Positions 51,574 through 60,850 of a DNA stretch of 64,000 nt are shown piece by piece. A model generated the notes under the pieces. It was not told the origin of the DNA, did not search any database, and worked only from the letters and a program-made list of their open reading frames with translations. Position numbers and translations under genes: made by a program. The DNA comes from an uncultured Enterorhabdus sp. (GTDB lineage: Bacteria; Actinomycetota; Coriobacteriia; Coriobacteriales; Eggerthellaceae): NCBI GenBank assembly GCA_947649205.1, contig CANSQM010000002.1, forward strand, positions 1 through 64,000. Direction: 5' to 3'. How positions within the stretch are numbered: position 1 is the first letter of the stretch; each line of letters begins with the position of its first letter.

Positions 51574-53100
51574 GTGAGATTCGACTACATCGCAGAGAAC
51601 CTGCGCGCCCGACGCGCGGAAATCGGCTCGCACCCGCTGTCCCCGAACCGGGTGCTCGGCTTCACGCTCATCCGCGGTTGGGTATACCTCATGTTCGTCG
51701 GCGCCGCCGCCAGCTCCATGACGTGGACCGGCGAGGCCCTCCCACCCGTCTTCTACACCGTCTCCACCGCGAGCCTGTGCGCCGTGCTGCTCGCGAGCGC
51801 CCTGGCCGGTAACCGCTTCGTCCAGCTCATGCTGCACCCCGCCGCCCGTCTCGCCGGGCCCGTGCTCACCAGCGGGGGCACCCTGCTTCTGGCCTCTTCG
51901 GTCGGCGAGAGCGGCGCGGCCCTCATGTGCGGGCTTCTGGGCGCCCTCACCACGGGCATCGGCTCGGGCATCATCGATTTGGGCTACGGAGAGCTGTACC
52001 GCAACGAGCCGCCGGCCCGCACCACCTTCGAGGTGCCCCTGGCCTTCTTCCTGGCCGCCGTGGTGTTCTCCCTCGTCATCGCCCTGCCCCCGACCGCAGG
52101 CTGCGTCATCTGCTCGCTGTTGCCCGCCCTTTCCGGCTGGATCCTCTTCGGTCGCGAGCACGCCTGGTCCCGCCGGCACCGCGCCAGCGTGCTGCCCATC
52201 GACTTCGATCTGAAGTCCTTCGCCTGGCGCATCGGCGTGTGCGCCTGCCTCGTGGGCGTGGCCGATGGCATGGTGCGGGCCGCCTTCCTCTCGTCCAACA
52301 ACCTGAGCATGCACATGTTCCTGCAATGGCCTCTGGCCGGGGCGGGGCTGCTCACCATGGCCATCGTCTACGGCGCCGCCATCTTGAGCTCCGAGCAGAG
52401 CGCCCGCACCATCTACAAGGCGGCCATCTTCGTCATGGCCTTCTTCTTCATGCTGCTGCCCGTGTTCACCGGCGCCCAAGACGTGGAAAGCGTGCTGGCC
52501 CTGGCCGGCTACGGCACCTTCAACGTGCTCATATGGATGCTGTTGGCGGAAATCTCCTACACCTACCGGCTCTCTTCCACCGAAGTGTTCGGCATCGGCT
52601 GGGCCATGGTGACCCTCGGCGTGCTGCTCGGCTCCATCGCCGGCATTGTGGTGGACCAGTTCGCCCCGTTCACGCCCCAGTTCCTCAGCCTCATCGCGCT
52701 CGTGGCCACCATGGCCGTGCTCCTGTCGTTTTTGTTCGTGTTCCGCGAGAGCGACCTCATCGACCTGACCGAGGAGCCCGAAGACGACAGCGCGAACGCT
52801 GCCGAGGAGGCAGCGGAGGGCAGTGCCGCCGCAGCGGCCGACGCGCCGAGCACCGAAGAGCCCCATCGGCCGCGCTTCCACGATCGCTGCCTGGAAGTGG
52901 CCGCCGCATTCGAACTCTCGCCGAAGGAGACCGAGGTCATGACCTTGTTCGCCAAGGGCCGTTCGGCCGCCCGCATCCAAGAGGAGCTGTTCATATCGAA
53001 AGGCACCGTGAGCACCCATTTGCGCCATATCTACCAGAAGATGGACGTCCACTCCAAGCAGGAGCTCCTCGACGTCATCGAAGACCGCGACCGGGGATAG
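51574..53100 (+). CDS. membrane-bound LuxR-family regulator
   Basis: 508-aa one-component regulator divergent from operon 3. About 12 hydrophobic segments fill residues 25-395, an acidic Ala/Glu linker follows (about 400-435), and the helix-turn-helix is LSPKETEVMTLFAKGRSA then KGTVSTHLRHIYQKMDVHSK. GTG at 51574 is chosen as start because GAGGGGG lies 6 bases upstream and MRFDYIAENL gives a normal cytosolic tail; the frame is open back to 51415 and an ATG at 51544 lacks a nearby ribosome site. It likely controls operon 3 from the shared 285-bp region. Confidence 0.85.
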   Translation: MRFDYIAENLRARRAEIGSHPLSPNRVLGFTLIRGWVYLMFVGAAASSMTWTGEALPPVFYTVSTASLCAVLLASALAGNRFVQLMLHPAARLAGPVLTSGGTLLLASSVGESGAALMCGLLGALTTGIGSGIIDLGYGELYRNEPPARTTFEVPLAFFLAAVVFSLVIALPPTAGCVICSLLPALSGWILFGREHAWSRRHRASVLPIDFDLKSFAWRIGVCACLVGVADGMVRAAFLSSNNLSMHMFLQWPLAGAGLLTMAIVYGAAILSSEQSARTIYKAAIFVMAFFFMLLPVFTGAQDVESVLALAGYGTFNVLIWMLLAEISYTYRLSSTEVFGIGWAMVTLGVLLGSIAGIVVDQFAPFTPQFLSLIALVATMAVLLSFLFVFRESDLIDLTEEPEDDSANAAEEAAEGSAAAAADAPSTEEPHRPRFHDRCLEVAAAFELSPKETEVMTLFAKGRSAARIQEELFISKGTVSTHLRHIYQKMDVHSKQELLDVIEDRDRG

Positions 53101-53144
53101 CCCGAACGGCCCACCACCCCTCTTTTCCTTTTTCGGGCGTTCAG

Positions 53145-53150
53145 TATAAT
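53145..53150 (+). promoter_or_regulatory. -10 box of the second LuxR gene
   Basis: TATAAT lies 24 bases before the start codon and 7 bases before the start of a GGAAGGAGGGGGG ribosome site. The leader is therefore very short, and the second LuxR gene has its own promoter despite following the first by 73 bases. Confidence 0.55.
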
Positions 53151-53173
53151 AGCGGGCTGGAAGGAGGGGGGTC

Positions 53174-54691
53174 ATGGCTTTGAACGGACGTGCTGCGCTC
53201 ATCGCGCTGGGAGCGGCCCTGAACCTGAGCACCTACGGCATCGGCGTCTGGGGCGAGAGCGTGCTGCTCTCCAGCGGCGCCTTCGTCGGCCCGGCCCTCG
53301 CCGCCCTTGCCGACACCTACCTGCTGTTCTCGGCCCTCGGCCTGTTCGGCGCCCTCATCCTGCGCATCGCCGTGGCCGCCCTCACCGAGAAGAGCAACCG
53401 CTACTACGCGACCTGCGGCCTGGGGCCCATGGCCTTAGGCGCGCTCCTCTTCCTGTCGGGGGCATGGAACTCCTCGGGGCTGCTCGTGGCCCTGGCCGCC
53501 TTCTGCGCGGGGTGGACCTTCGGGTGCCAGAGCCTGTTCTGGATGGCCTCGCTGTCCTTCGAGCCGGCTCGCGTCGGAGTGGTGTTTCCCCTGGAGCTTA
53601 TCGGAGCCGCAGCGCTGAACGGCCTGTTCATCATCGGCTTCCTCGATCACCAGGGGCTCTTTCTCGGCCTGTGCATCGCCCTGTCCACCCTTTGCAGCCT
53701 GGGACTCGCCCGAAAAGATGCCGCTCTCGAGCGCCCGGCCGTCGCGCCCTTGGCCGGCGCCCTCGTGAGCTGCTACGTGCCGGGCTTCCGCGCCTTCGCC
53801 GAAGTGCTGTTCTGCGTCGTGGCCCTCCAGACCATCGCTCCCACGTTAAATTACATGGGGCTGCTCGGCGCCCTGGAGCCCGCCCAACAGCAGGTGGCCG
53901 TCATCGCCGCGAAGGCGGCCGCGGCCCTGGCCCTCGTGGCCATCCTTCGCTTCTCGCGGGCTCCCCTGTATTCGGTGCAGGTGTTCAAAGTGGTCACGCC
54001 CGTGCTCATCCTGCTGCTGTTCGCCGTGCCCTTCGCCAGCCCCGACTATCTGTTCGTGCTGCTCGTCGGCGGCTCCTGCCTGCACTTCATCGTCACGAAC
54101 TCGCTGTTCTGCGTCGACGCCATCACCCTGGCCCGCAGCCGCAAGCTCGTGTTCGAGCTCTTCTACGGCGTGGGCTACGCCGTGCTCATGGCATTCTGCA
54201 TCGTGCTGGAGAAGGTCATGCCCCGGCTGCTGGCCGCCTCGTCCTCGGCCGAGCTCCTGCTCGTCTTCGGGGTGTTCTTCTGCGTCTACGCCCTCTCCAT
54301 GGCCTTCGTCCTCGTGCGCCGGCGCCGGCGCGACGGTGCCACGGCCACGGCGCCCTCCGCCCCCACCGAGGCCCCGGAGGCGCCGCACGCTTCCGCTTCC
54401 CCCACCGCCGCCGCGCCCGAGAAGGCAGTGCCCGAGCCGACCGCAGCCGATCGGGTGGCGGCCGTCCAAGAACGCTGCGGGCTTTCCGACCGCGAGGCCG
54501 AGATCGTGCTCCTCATGATGCACGGGCGCAACGTGCCGGCCATGGCCGAGGAGCTGGTCATCTCGCCGAACACCGTGCGCACCCACGTGAAGCGCATCTA
54601 CCGCGCCTGCGGGGTGCATTCCCGCCAAGAGCTCATCGCCCACTGCGAAACCGAGGAACCCCTGGCCCGCGACGACGATTCCCCCAGGTAA
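53174..54691 (+). CDS. membrane-bound LuxR-family regulator
   Basis: 505-aa relative of the preceding regulator. About 12 hydrophobic segments fill residues 10-385, then a Pro/Ala linker (about 395-430), then LSDREAEIVLLMMHGRNV and PNTVRTHVKRIYRACGVHSR as the helix-turn-helix. The start at 53174 follows GGAAGGAGGGGGGTC. It lies 110 bases upstream of the first flavoprotein gene on the same strand, so it may regulate that gene rather than the molybdoenzyme. Confidence 0.88.
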   Translation: MALNGRAALIALGAALNLSTYGIGVWGESVLLSSGAFVGPALAALADTYLLFSALGLFGALILRIAVAALTEKSNRYYATCGLGPMALGALLFLSGAWNSSGLLVALAAFCAGWTFGCQSLFWMASLSFEPARVGVVFPLELIGAAALNGLFIIGFLDHQGLFLGLCIALSTLCSLGLARKDAALERPAVAPLAGALVSCYVPGFRAFAEVLFCVVALQTIAPTLNYMGLLGALEPAQQQVAVIAAKAAAALALVAILRFSRAPLYSVQVFKVVTPVLILLLFAVPFASPDYLFVLLVGGSCLHFIVTNSLFCVDAITLARSRKLVFELFYGVGYAVLMAFCIVLEKVMPRLLAASSSAELLLVFGVFFCVYALSMAFVLVRRRRRDGATATAPSAPTEAPEAPHASASPTAAAPEKAVPEPTAADRVAAVQERCGLSDREAEIVLLMMHGRNVPAMAEELVISPNTVRTHVKRIYRACGVHSRQELIAHCETEEPLARDDDSPR

Positions 54692-54800
54692 ATCACCTAG
54701 TAACCCATCATAATCACCCATTTTGAGACACGGTGGCGCCCCCTTCGTGCCCTATGGTTTCCCTGTCGCAGGAAGCGACGAGAGACCAAGGAGGGAACCT

Positions 54801-57074
54801 ATGTCGAAGATCACCCGAGGCGGGCTGTCCCGCCGCCAGTTCCTGACCGGATCGGCGCTCACCGCCGGTGCCGTGGCATCGCTCGGCCTGGCCGGTTGTA
54901 CCCCGAAGGCCCCGGCCGAGGCCCCCGCAGCCGGAGACGACCTGGCCGCCACTGGCGATAATGCCGCCAACGTGCGCGCCCATGCGGCCCAGCTCAACCC
55001 CCAAGGCGAGCCGAAACCGGTGCAGAACACCACCTGCCCCTCGCTGTTCACCGAGTGGAAGATGGGCGCGCTCACCTTGCCCAACCGCGTGGTGAAGTCG
55101 GCCGCCGGCTACATCGGCGTGACAAGCCAGGGCATCACCGGCGACTTGCACATGCAGCACTACGGCAAGCTGGCCGCCGGCGGCGCCTCGGTGGTGTACT
55201 GCGATGACTTCGCCGAGCTGTACGACCACTTCCGCGCCATTCCCGACGTGGGCAAGTTCACCGACTGGACCGATGCCGACCTGACCGCCTTCGCCCAGAA
55301 CATCAAGGACAACGGGGCTGCGGCCGGTTACCAGCTGGCCACCATGGGCCTCGTGTTCAGCGGTTTCGAGCCCGATCCCACGGCCATCTTCCAGTCCTCG
55401 GACTGCATGGACATGACGGCCGAGGAGATCCAGAACCTCATCGCCGACACCATCAAGGCCGCTGCCACCCTGAAGCGCTGCGGCTTCGACTGCGTGGAGA
55501 TCAACGCCGCCGGCGAGAACATCGGCCAGACTTTCATGTCCCGCAACCGCAACAAACGCGAGGACGACTACGGCCCGCAGACCCTCGAGAGCCGCACCCG
55601 CTTCGTCTGCGAGATCGTGCGCGGCATCAAGGCCGAGTGCGGCGCCGACTTCCCCGTCCAGGTGCTCATCAACGGCGTGGAGGAGAACGACAAGGCCATC
55701 GGCGACTCCGCCTTCTTCACCACCGTGGAGGAGAACAAGGAGATGTGCAAGCTCATCGAGGCCGCCGGGGCCGACTCGCTGCACATCCGCATCGGGCCCT
55801 GCGGCCAGCACGTGGCCGAGTTCGCCGGCGATCTGTACTTCTGCGGCACCGGCATCGAGGGCACCACGGGCTACGGCACCCAGTTCGACTTCACCCGCCA
55901 TTGGCAGGGCATGCTGAAGGCCGACCAGTCGGGCCTCGGCGTCATGGTGCCCGTGGCCGCCGAGATCAAGAAGGCCGTGAGCATCCCCGTGGGCGCGGTC
56001 ACCTACATGGACCCGGCCCGCGATCCGGAGTTCTTCGAGGGGCTCATCGCCAACGGCGAGCTGGACTTCATTCTCATGAACCGCCCGCTTTCCGTGGACT
56101 ACGACTACCTGCACAAGCTGGAAGAGGGCCGCATCGACGAGATCCGTCCCTGCACCCGCTGCATGCACTGCCACTGGGACGCGGCCGACGACGGCAACCT
56201 CACCTTCAGCTGCCGCACCAACGCCGCCCATCCCTTCCGCTTCGTCACCGGCCAGCTGACCGGCGGTTACGACCCGGAGCCGGCCGCAGCGGCCAAGAAC
56301 GTCGTAGTGGTGGGCGCCGGGCCGGCCGGTCTGGAGGCGGCACGCGTGGCCGCCGAGCGCGGGCACGCCGTGACCCTCTATGAGAAGAAGGGCTCCGTGG
56401 GCGGCCTGCTGGAATTCGCCAACAACGTGAAGGGCCCCCACGAGAACTTGGCCGTGCTGCGCAGCTACTTCGAGCGCCAGATGGAGCTGCTCGGCGTGAA
56501 CGTGGTGCTGAACACCGAGGCCACGGCCGATATCATCGCCGAGGCCGCCCCCGATGCCGTGATTCTGGCCACGGGCGGCGTGCGCGACAGCCTGGGCCTG
56601 GCCGAGACGGCCGGCACGAGCGTGGTGGGCATCGACGACTTCATGATGGCCGATGTGGCCGAGGAGGTCGTGGTGGTGGGCTCGAACGCCCAGGCTATCG
56701 ACGCGGCCATGTACCTGCTGGCCCAGGGCAAGGCCGTGTCGGTGGTCACGCCGAGCGCGGCGGAGGCCATCGGCACCGGCCACTCCTTCTGGGTGAAGAC
56801 CTTCACCCAGCCGAACATGAAGGCCCTGGGCGTGCGCTTCTGGCCCGAGGCCGAGGTAGTGGCCGTGAACGATGGCTCCGTTACCGTGAAGACGGCCACG
56901 GGCATCCAGCAGGAGATTCCCTGCGGTACCGTGGTGGAGGCCCTGGACAGCCTGCCGAACCCGGCCCTGGCCGAGGAGCTCTCCTGCGAGGTGGTCACCG
57001 TGGGCGATGCCGCCCGGCCCTTCAACATCGGCGAGGCCATCTGCTCCGCCAACGCCGCCGCCCGCGCCCTTTAG
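54801..57074 (+). CDS. Tat-exported lipoprotein flavoenzyme (OYE + Fe-S + FAD), paralogue 1
   Basis: 757 aa. The N-terminus is both a Tat signal (LSRRQFLTG) and a lipobox (G-L-A-G-C), so the mature protein is anchored outside the membrane. An Old-Yellow-Enzyme FMN barrel spans about residues 75-440, the Fe-S Cys set is C451, C454, C457 and C471 (CTRCMHCHWD), and an FAD domain follows with GAGPAGLEAA near residue 512. This is the BaiCD / 2,4-dienoyl-CoA reductase layout. The second nucleotide loop near residue 625 reads VVVGSNAQAIDAA, without the Gly pattern for NAD(P)H. The barrel motif is EINAAGENIGQTF, not the usual HGAHGYL type. The start follows AAGGAGGGAACCT. Probably a reductase for an enoate or quinone-like acceptor, fed by membrane electrons. 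Confidence 0.88.
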   Translation: MSKITRGGLSRRQFLTGSALTAGAVASLGLAGCTPKAPAEAPAAGDDLAATGDNAANVRAHAAQLNPQGEPKPVQNTTCPSLFTEWKMGALTLPNRVVKSAAGYIGVTSQGITGDLHMQHYGKLAAGGASVVYCDDFAELYDHFRAIPDVGKFTDWTDADLTAFAQNIKDNGAAAGYQLATMGLVFSGFEPDPTAIFQSSDCMDMTAEEIQNLIADTIKAAATLKRCGFDCVEINAAGENIGQTFMSRNRNKREDDYGPQTLESRTRFVCEIVRGIKAECGADFPVQVLINGVEENDKAIGDSAFFTTVEENKEMCKLIEAAGADSLHIRIGPCGQHVAEFAGDLYFCGTGIEGTTGYGTQFDFTRHWQGMLKADQSGLGVMVPVAAEIKKAVSIPVGAVTYMDPARDPEFFEGLIANGELDFILMNRPLSVDYDYLHKLEEGRIDEIRPCTRCMHCHWDAADDGNLTFSCRTNAAHPFRFVTGQLTGGYDPEPAAAAKNVVVVGAGPAGLEAARVAAERGHAVTLYEKKGSVGGLLEFANNVKGPHENLAVLRSYFERQMELLGVNVVLNTEATADIIAEAAPDAVILATGGVRDSLGLAETAGTSVVGIDDFMMADVAEEVVVVGSNAQAIDAAMYLLAQGKAVSVVTPSAAEAIGTGHSFWVKTFTQPNMKALGVRFWPEAEVVAVNDGSVTVKTATGIQQEIPCGTVVEALDSLPNPALAEELSCEVVTVGDAARPFNIGEAICSANAAARAL

Positions 57075-57285
57075 CACGGGGGAAGCCCCGGCAGAGCGAC
57101 ACCCACCCGCGACACCTGGCGGCCGAGGGCGGCGGGACTCCCTTCGCACGGTTCCCGGCGCCCTCGGACCACCTGCACCCTCCCCGAGGCGGGCGACCCA
57201 CCCGGATCGCCCGCCTCCCTTCGTCGCATCTCGCCCTCGGGTCGCCCGTCCATGGTATGATGCCCCGTCGAAGAGGGGAGGATCC

Positions 57286-58167
57286 GTGAACATCAATCAA
57301 CTGGAATGGTTCTGCTTGGCCTACGAGACGCGGTCGTTCGCCAAGGCGGCCGAGAGCGCCTTCGTGTCGCGCCAGGCCCTGGGCAAGGCCCTGGCCCATT
57401 TGGAAGGCGAGGTGGGCGCTCGCCTGTTCGAGCGCAGCGAGGCCGGCGTGACCCCCACGGGCGCCGCCGATGCCGCCTACCCCATCGCCCAGCGCATCGT
57501 CGCCGACGAGCGGGCCCTGCGCCGCGCCTGCGCCGAGGCATCCCAAGCCGAGCGCCCCGCCCTGCGCATCGCCATCGCCAACGGCGTGCTCCGCTCGCTG
57601 CCCACGGGCCTGCTCGCCCGCTTGGAGACGGCCTTTCCCGCGCTGGATTTCTTCATCGAGAAGCACTACTTCCTGGAATGCTTCGATCGCCTCGAGGCAG
57701 GCGAGGTGGACTTCGCGCTCTGCCCCGCCCCGCGCGAGGGCGCCTACCAGCGCTGGTCCGTGGCTGAAGAGACCGTTTTCGTGGCCGCCGTCGACGCCCT
57801 CATCTCCTTCGACCCCGCCGCCTGTACGTTAGAAGACCTTGAAAGCCTCGTGTTCTTCCTACCCGGCGATCGCGGCCCGAACGACCTGGGGCTCGGCCGC
57901 GCCATGGCCGAGCGGGGCCTCACGCGCCACACGAACACCCAGTACACCGACTACGACTTCATCACCGAGAAGGTCATTGCCGGTCAGGGTGCGGCCCTGG
58001 CACCGACAAGTGCCCTGGCCCCCTTCGTCGAAGCCGGGCTGACCACCTTCCCCGTACCGGAGCCCACGGTGCGCTGGCGCGTGGAGCTGCTCGCCCGACA
58101 GCGGGAGCTCACTAAGGCCGAGCGCCAGGTCATCGCCTTCCTCACCGCACCGACGACCCGGCAGTAA
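57286..58167 (+). CDS. LysR-family transcriptional regulator
   Basis: 293-aa regulator. The N-terminal helix-turn-helix is typical (LEWFCLAYETRSFAKAAESA, then SRQALGKALAHLEGEVGARL), and an effector-binding domain starts near residue 90 (ALRIAIANGVLRSL). Start GTG at 57286 follows GGGGAGGATCC. It sits between the two flavoprotein genes, 211 bases after the first and 141 bases before the second, all on the plus strand. It probably controls one or both in response to the flavoenzyme substrate. Confidence 0.9.
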   Translation: MNINQLEWFCLAYETRSFAKAAESAFVSRQALGKALAHLEGEVGARLFERSEAGVTPTGAADAAYPIAQRIVADERALRRACAEASQAERPALRIAIANGVLRSLPTGLLARLETAFPALDFFIEKHYFLECFDRLEAGEVDFALCPAPREGAYQRWSVAEETVFVAAVDALISFDPAACTLEDLESLVFFLPGDRGPNDLGLGRAMAERGLTRHTNTQYTDYDFITEKVIAGQGAALAPTSALAPFVEAGLTTFPVPEPTVRWRVELLARQRELTKAERQVIAFLTAPTTRQ

Positions 58168-58308
58168 CCCGCGACCCGCCTCGCTCGGGGTGAAACCTTT
58201 GGTTGCACCCCGCAAGATCTTCGCTTCTTCCCGCCCCCGTCCTCCCCATGGTTGAATGGCCCCGTTGTCCCGGCGCCTGCGGGCGCCATCCCAGGAGGAG
58301 GAGAAACC

Positions 58309-60537
58309 ATGACCCAGCATTCCGTATCCCGTCGCTCGTTTCTGCGCGGTGCGGGCCTCGCGGCCCTCGGCGCGGGCATCGCCGGCGCGGGCCTTTCCGG
58401 CTGCGCGCCCCAGTCCCCGGCCGTCGCAACCGGCGAAGAGCTCGCCAGCACGGCCGGCAGCGCCGGCGAGAACGATGTGATCTACCAGGCCCTCGTGAAC
58501 CCCCAGGACTACGACTATCGCGCAAGCACGACCGATTTCGCCACACTGTTCTCGCCCTGGAAACTCGGGCCCCTGGAAATCAAGAACCGCGTGGTGAAGA
58601 GCGCCGCCGGCAGCGCCACCTACCTGGCCGGCTATACCGACGAGCTGCGCCAGTACTACGTGAACTTCGCCGAGGGCGGCGTGGGAATGATCTGGGTGGA
58701 AGGCGAGGCCTTTGCCATGCCCGCCGATGGCGGCCCGGTGCCCGAGGAAGCCGTTGCCTTCTTCACCGATCTGACCGACGAGCTGAAATCCCACGGCGCT
58801 CACGTCGGCTTCCAGTGGGCGCCCTTCGGCGTGGCCCCCTCGGAACTGACCGTGGAGGCCATCAAGGGCATCGAGGCCGCCGGTGCCGCCCTGGCCGCCC
58901 AGCTGCAATCCATGGGCTTCGAAGCCATGGAGATCAACGCCGCCGGGTTCAACCAGGGCGAGCAGTTCCTCTCCCGCTTCCACAACGACCGCACCGACGA
59001 GTACGGCCCCGACAGCATCGAGAACCGCGCCCGCTTCGTCGTGGAGTGCATTCAGGAGATCAAGAAAGCCTGCGGCAACGACTTCGTCGTGCAGGTGCTG
59101 ATCGATCTGGCCGAGGAGAGTGACAACCTCACCAACAACCCCACCCTCATGGATCTGGATTGCGACCTGACCAAGCCTTTCAGCAAGACCACCACCGTGG
59201 ACGAGGGTATCGCTCTGGCCCAGCAGTTCGAGGCGGCCGGCGCCGACTCCATGCACCTGCGCCTCGGGCCTTTGAGCAACCATCCCTGCCAGTTCGGCAG
59301 CGATCTGTACTTCATCGTCAACGGCATCGAGGGAGCCACGGGCTTCGGCACCCAGTTCGACTTCAACCGTCACTTCGGTGGCGAGCTCATCGGCAACCAC
59401 AGCGGCGCCGGCATGACGCTGAACATGGTGGCCCGCTACAAAGAGGCGCTGTCCATCCCCTGCGGCGCCGTCACCTACATGGACCCGGCCCACGCCCCCG
59501 ACTTCTTCGAGGAGGCCCTGGCCTCGGGCATGGTGGACTTCTATATGATGACGCGCCCGCTGACCGTGGATCCCGAGTACGTGAACAAGCTCGCCGAGGG
59601 CCGCGCTGACGAGATCATGCCCTGCACCCGCTGCTTCCACTGCCATATCGGCAGCAACGAGATGAACGCCGCCATGGGCTGCTGCCGCGTGAATGCCCTC
59701 ACCCAGCGCGTCATGCGCGACGGAGGCCCGGCCACCTACGAGCTTGAGCCGGCCGCTACGGCGAAGAAGGTGCTCGTGGTCGGCGGCGGCCCTGCCGGCA
59801 TGGAGGCCGCCCGCATCGCCGCCCTGCGCGGGCACGCGGTGACCCTCTGCGAGAAGAAGGGCTCCCTCGGCGGCCTGCTCTCCTTCGCTTCCCAGATCAA
59901 AGGCCCCCACGAGAACCTGGACGACTACCGCGCCTACCTGGAGCGCCAGTGCGAGCTGGCCGGAGTGGACGTGCGCTGCAATACCGAGGTGACCGCCGAG
60001 ATGGTGGCCAGCGAGGCCCCCGATGCCCTCGTGCTCGCCTGCGGCGGCCTGCGTGGCAGCCTGGCCGTGGACGGTGCCACCGTGGTGCCCCTGGAGAACT
60101 ACATGAATATGGAAGGCGACAATGTGATCGTCTGGGGCTCCAATGCCCAGGCCTTCGATATGGCGCTGTGGCTCACGGTGCACAAGAAGAACGTGACCAT
60201 CGTCACCCCGAGCGGCGTGGACGAGCTGGATATGCAGCAGTCCCATCACGCCCAGCGCTTCATGACCACGAGCCTCTACGCCCTGGGCGTGCGCCCCTAC
60301 ACCCACGCCTCCATTACCGCCGTGGCCGACGGCTTCGCCACCGTGCACGCCGGCGACATGGACTGCGAGGTGCGCATCCCCTGCGACGCCATCGTGGACG
60401 CGGCCGACATGCTGCCCAACGACGGCCTCTTGGCCGAGGTGTCGGTGGCCGAGACCTATGCCATCGGCGACTGCGCGAGCCCCTTCAACATCGCCATGGC
60501 CGTCCGCTCCGGCAACGACACGGGCCGCGCGATCTAG
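58309..60537 (+). CDS. Tat-exported lipoprotein flavoenzyme (OYE + Fe-S + FAD), paralogue 2
   Basis: 742 aa, same architecture as paralogue 1. The Tat motif SRRSFLRGAG is at residues 7-16 and the lipobox G-L-S-G-C ends near residue 32. The FMN barrel contains EINAAGFNQGEQFLSRFHN, the Fe-S set is C439, C442, C445 plus CC near residue 459, and the FAD loop is GGGPAGMEAA near residue 492. The second nucleotide loop is again degenerate (VIVWGSNAQAFDMA near residue 608). The start follows GGAGGAGGAGAAACC. The pair diverges enough in the barrel to suggest different substrates. An intrinsic terminator follows at 60637. Confidence 0.88.
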   Translation: MTQHSVSRRSFLRGAGLAALGAGIAGAGLSGCAPQSPAVATGEELASTAGSAGENDVIYQALVNPQDYDYRASTTDFATLFSPWKLGPLEIKNRVVKSAAGSATYLAGYTDELRQYYVNFAEGGVGMIWVEGEAFAMPADGGPVPEEAVAFFTDLTDELKSHGAHVGFQWAPFGVAPSELTVEAIKGIEAAGAALAAQLQSMGFEAMEINAAGFNQGEQFLSRFHNDRTDEYGPDSIENRARFVVECIQEIKKACGNDFVVQVLIDLAEESDNLTNNPTLMDLDCDLTKPFSKTTTVDEGIALAQQFEAAGADSMHLRLGPLSNHPCQFGSDLYFIVNGIEGATGFGTQFDFNRHFGGELIGNHSGAGMTLNMVARYKEALSIPCGAVTYMDPAHAPDFFEEALASGMVDFYMMTRPLTVDPEYVNKLAEGRADEIMPCTRCFHCHIGSNEMNAAMGCCRVNALTQRVMRDGGPATYELEPAATAKKVLVVGGGPAGMEAARIAALRGHAVTLCEKKGSLGGLLSFASQIKGPHENLDDYRAYLERQCELAGVDVRCNTEVTAEMVASEAPDALVLACGGLRGSLAVDGATVVPLENYMNMEGDNVIVWGSNAQAFDMALWLTVHKKNVTIVTPSGVDELDMQQSHHAQRFMTTSLYALGVRPYTHASITAVADGFATVHAGDMDCEVRIPCDAIVDAADMLPNDGLLAEVSVAETYAIGDCASPFNIAMAVRSGNDTGRAI

Positions 60538-60636
60538 CGATCCTCCATCGGTCTTAAGCCTCGGCGCGAACCATACCCTCCCGCGGCGGCCGGCCCTTCC
60601 CCTTGGGCCGCTCGCCATCCCTGTACCCTCCCCCAT

Positions 60637-60675
60637 CTGGGCCAGTTCGTCTTTCCGAGCTGGCCCAGCTTTGTT
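60637..60675 (+). terminator. intrinsic terminator after flavoprotein 2
   Basis: CTGGGCCAG (60637-60645) pairs exactly with CTGGCCCAG (60660-60668), followed by CTTTGTT. Confidence 0.75.
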
Positions 60676-60771
60676 ACGATCCACACCCCAAAGATGCCTC
60701 TCTCACACCACCGACCTTTGCATGGGATGTTTGAACCGCGAGATAGCGCAGAGCTCTCAGCTCTTACAAGT

Positions 60772-60835
60772 GGAAATTTCGTTCTATAGATAACTTTTTT
60801 TCCGGAAATAATGTTACAATTGCAACGAAATTTCC
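60772..60835. repeat. iteron array C: two 32-bp direct repeats with internal dyads, before an ATPase gene
   Basis: Units start at 60772 and 60804. Both fit GGAAAT-N3-GTT-N8-AAC-N3-wTTTCC, so each is itself a dyad, and the outermost 12 bases of the array (GGAAATTTCGTT and AACGAAATTTCC) are perfect inverted repeats. A TACAAT -10 candidate (60815-60820) lies inside unit 2. The array ends 15 bases before the ATPase start, leaving only the ribosome site (GATAAGGAG). It is strongly AT-rich. Confidence 0.88.
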
Positions 60836-60850
60836 GATAAGGAGTAAGCC

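Noticed and set aside
57859..60684. 941-codon minus-strand frame opposite flavoprotein 2
   Set aside because: Antisense shadow of a gene with Tat, Fe-S and FAD motifs.
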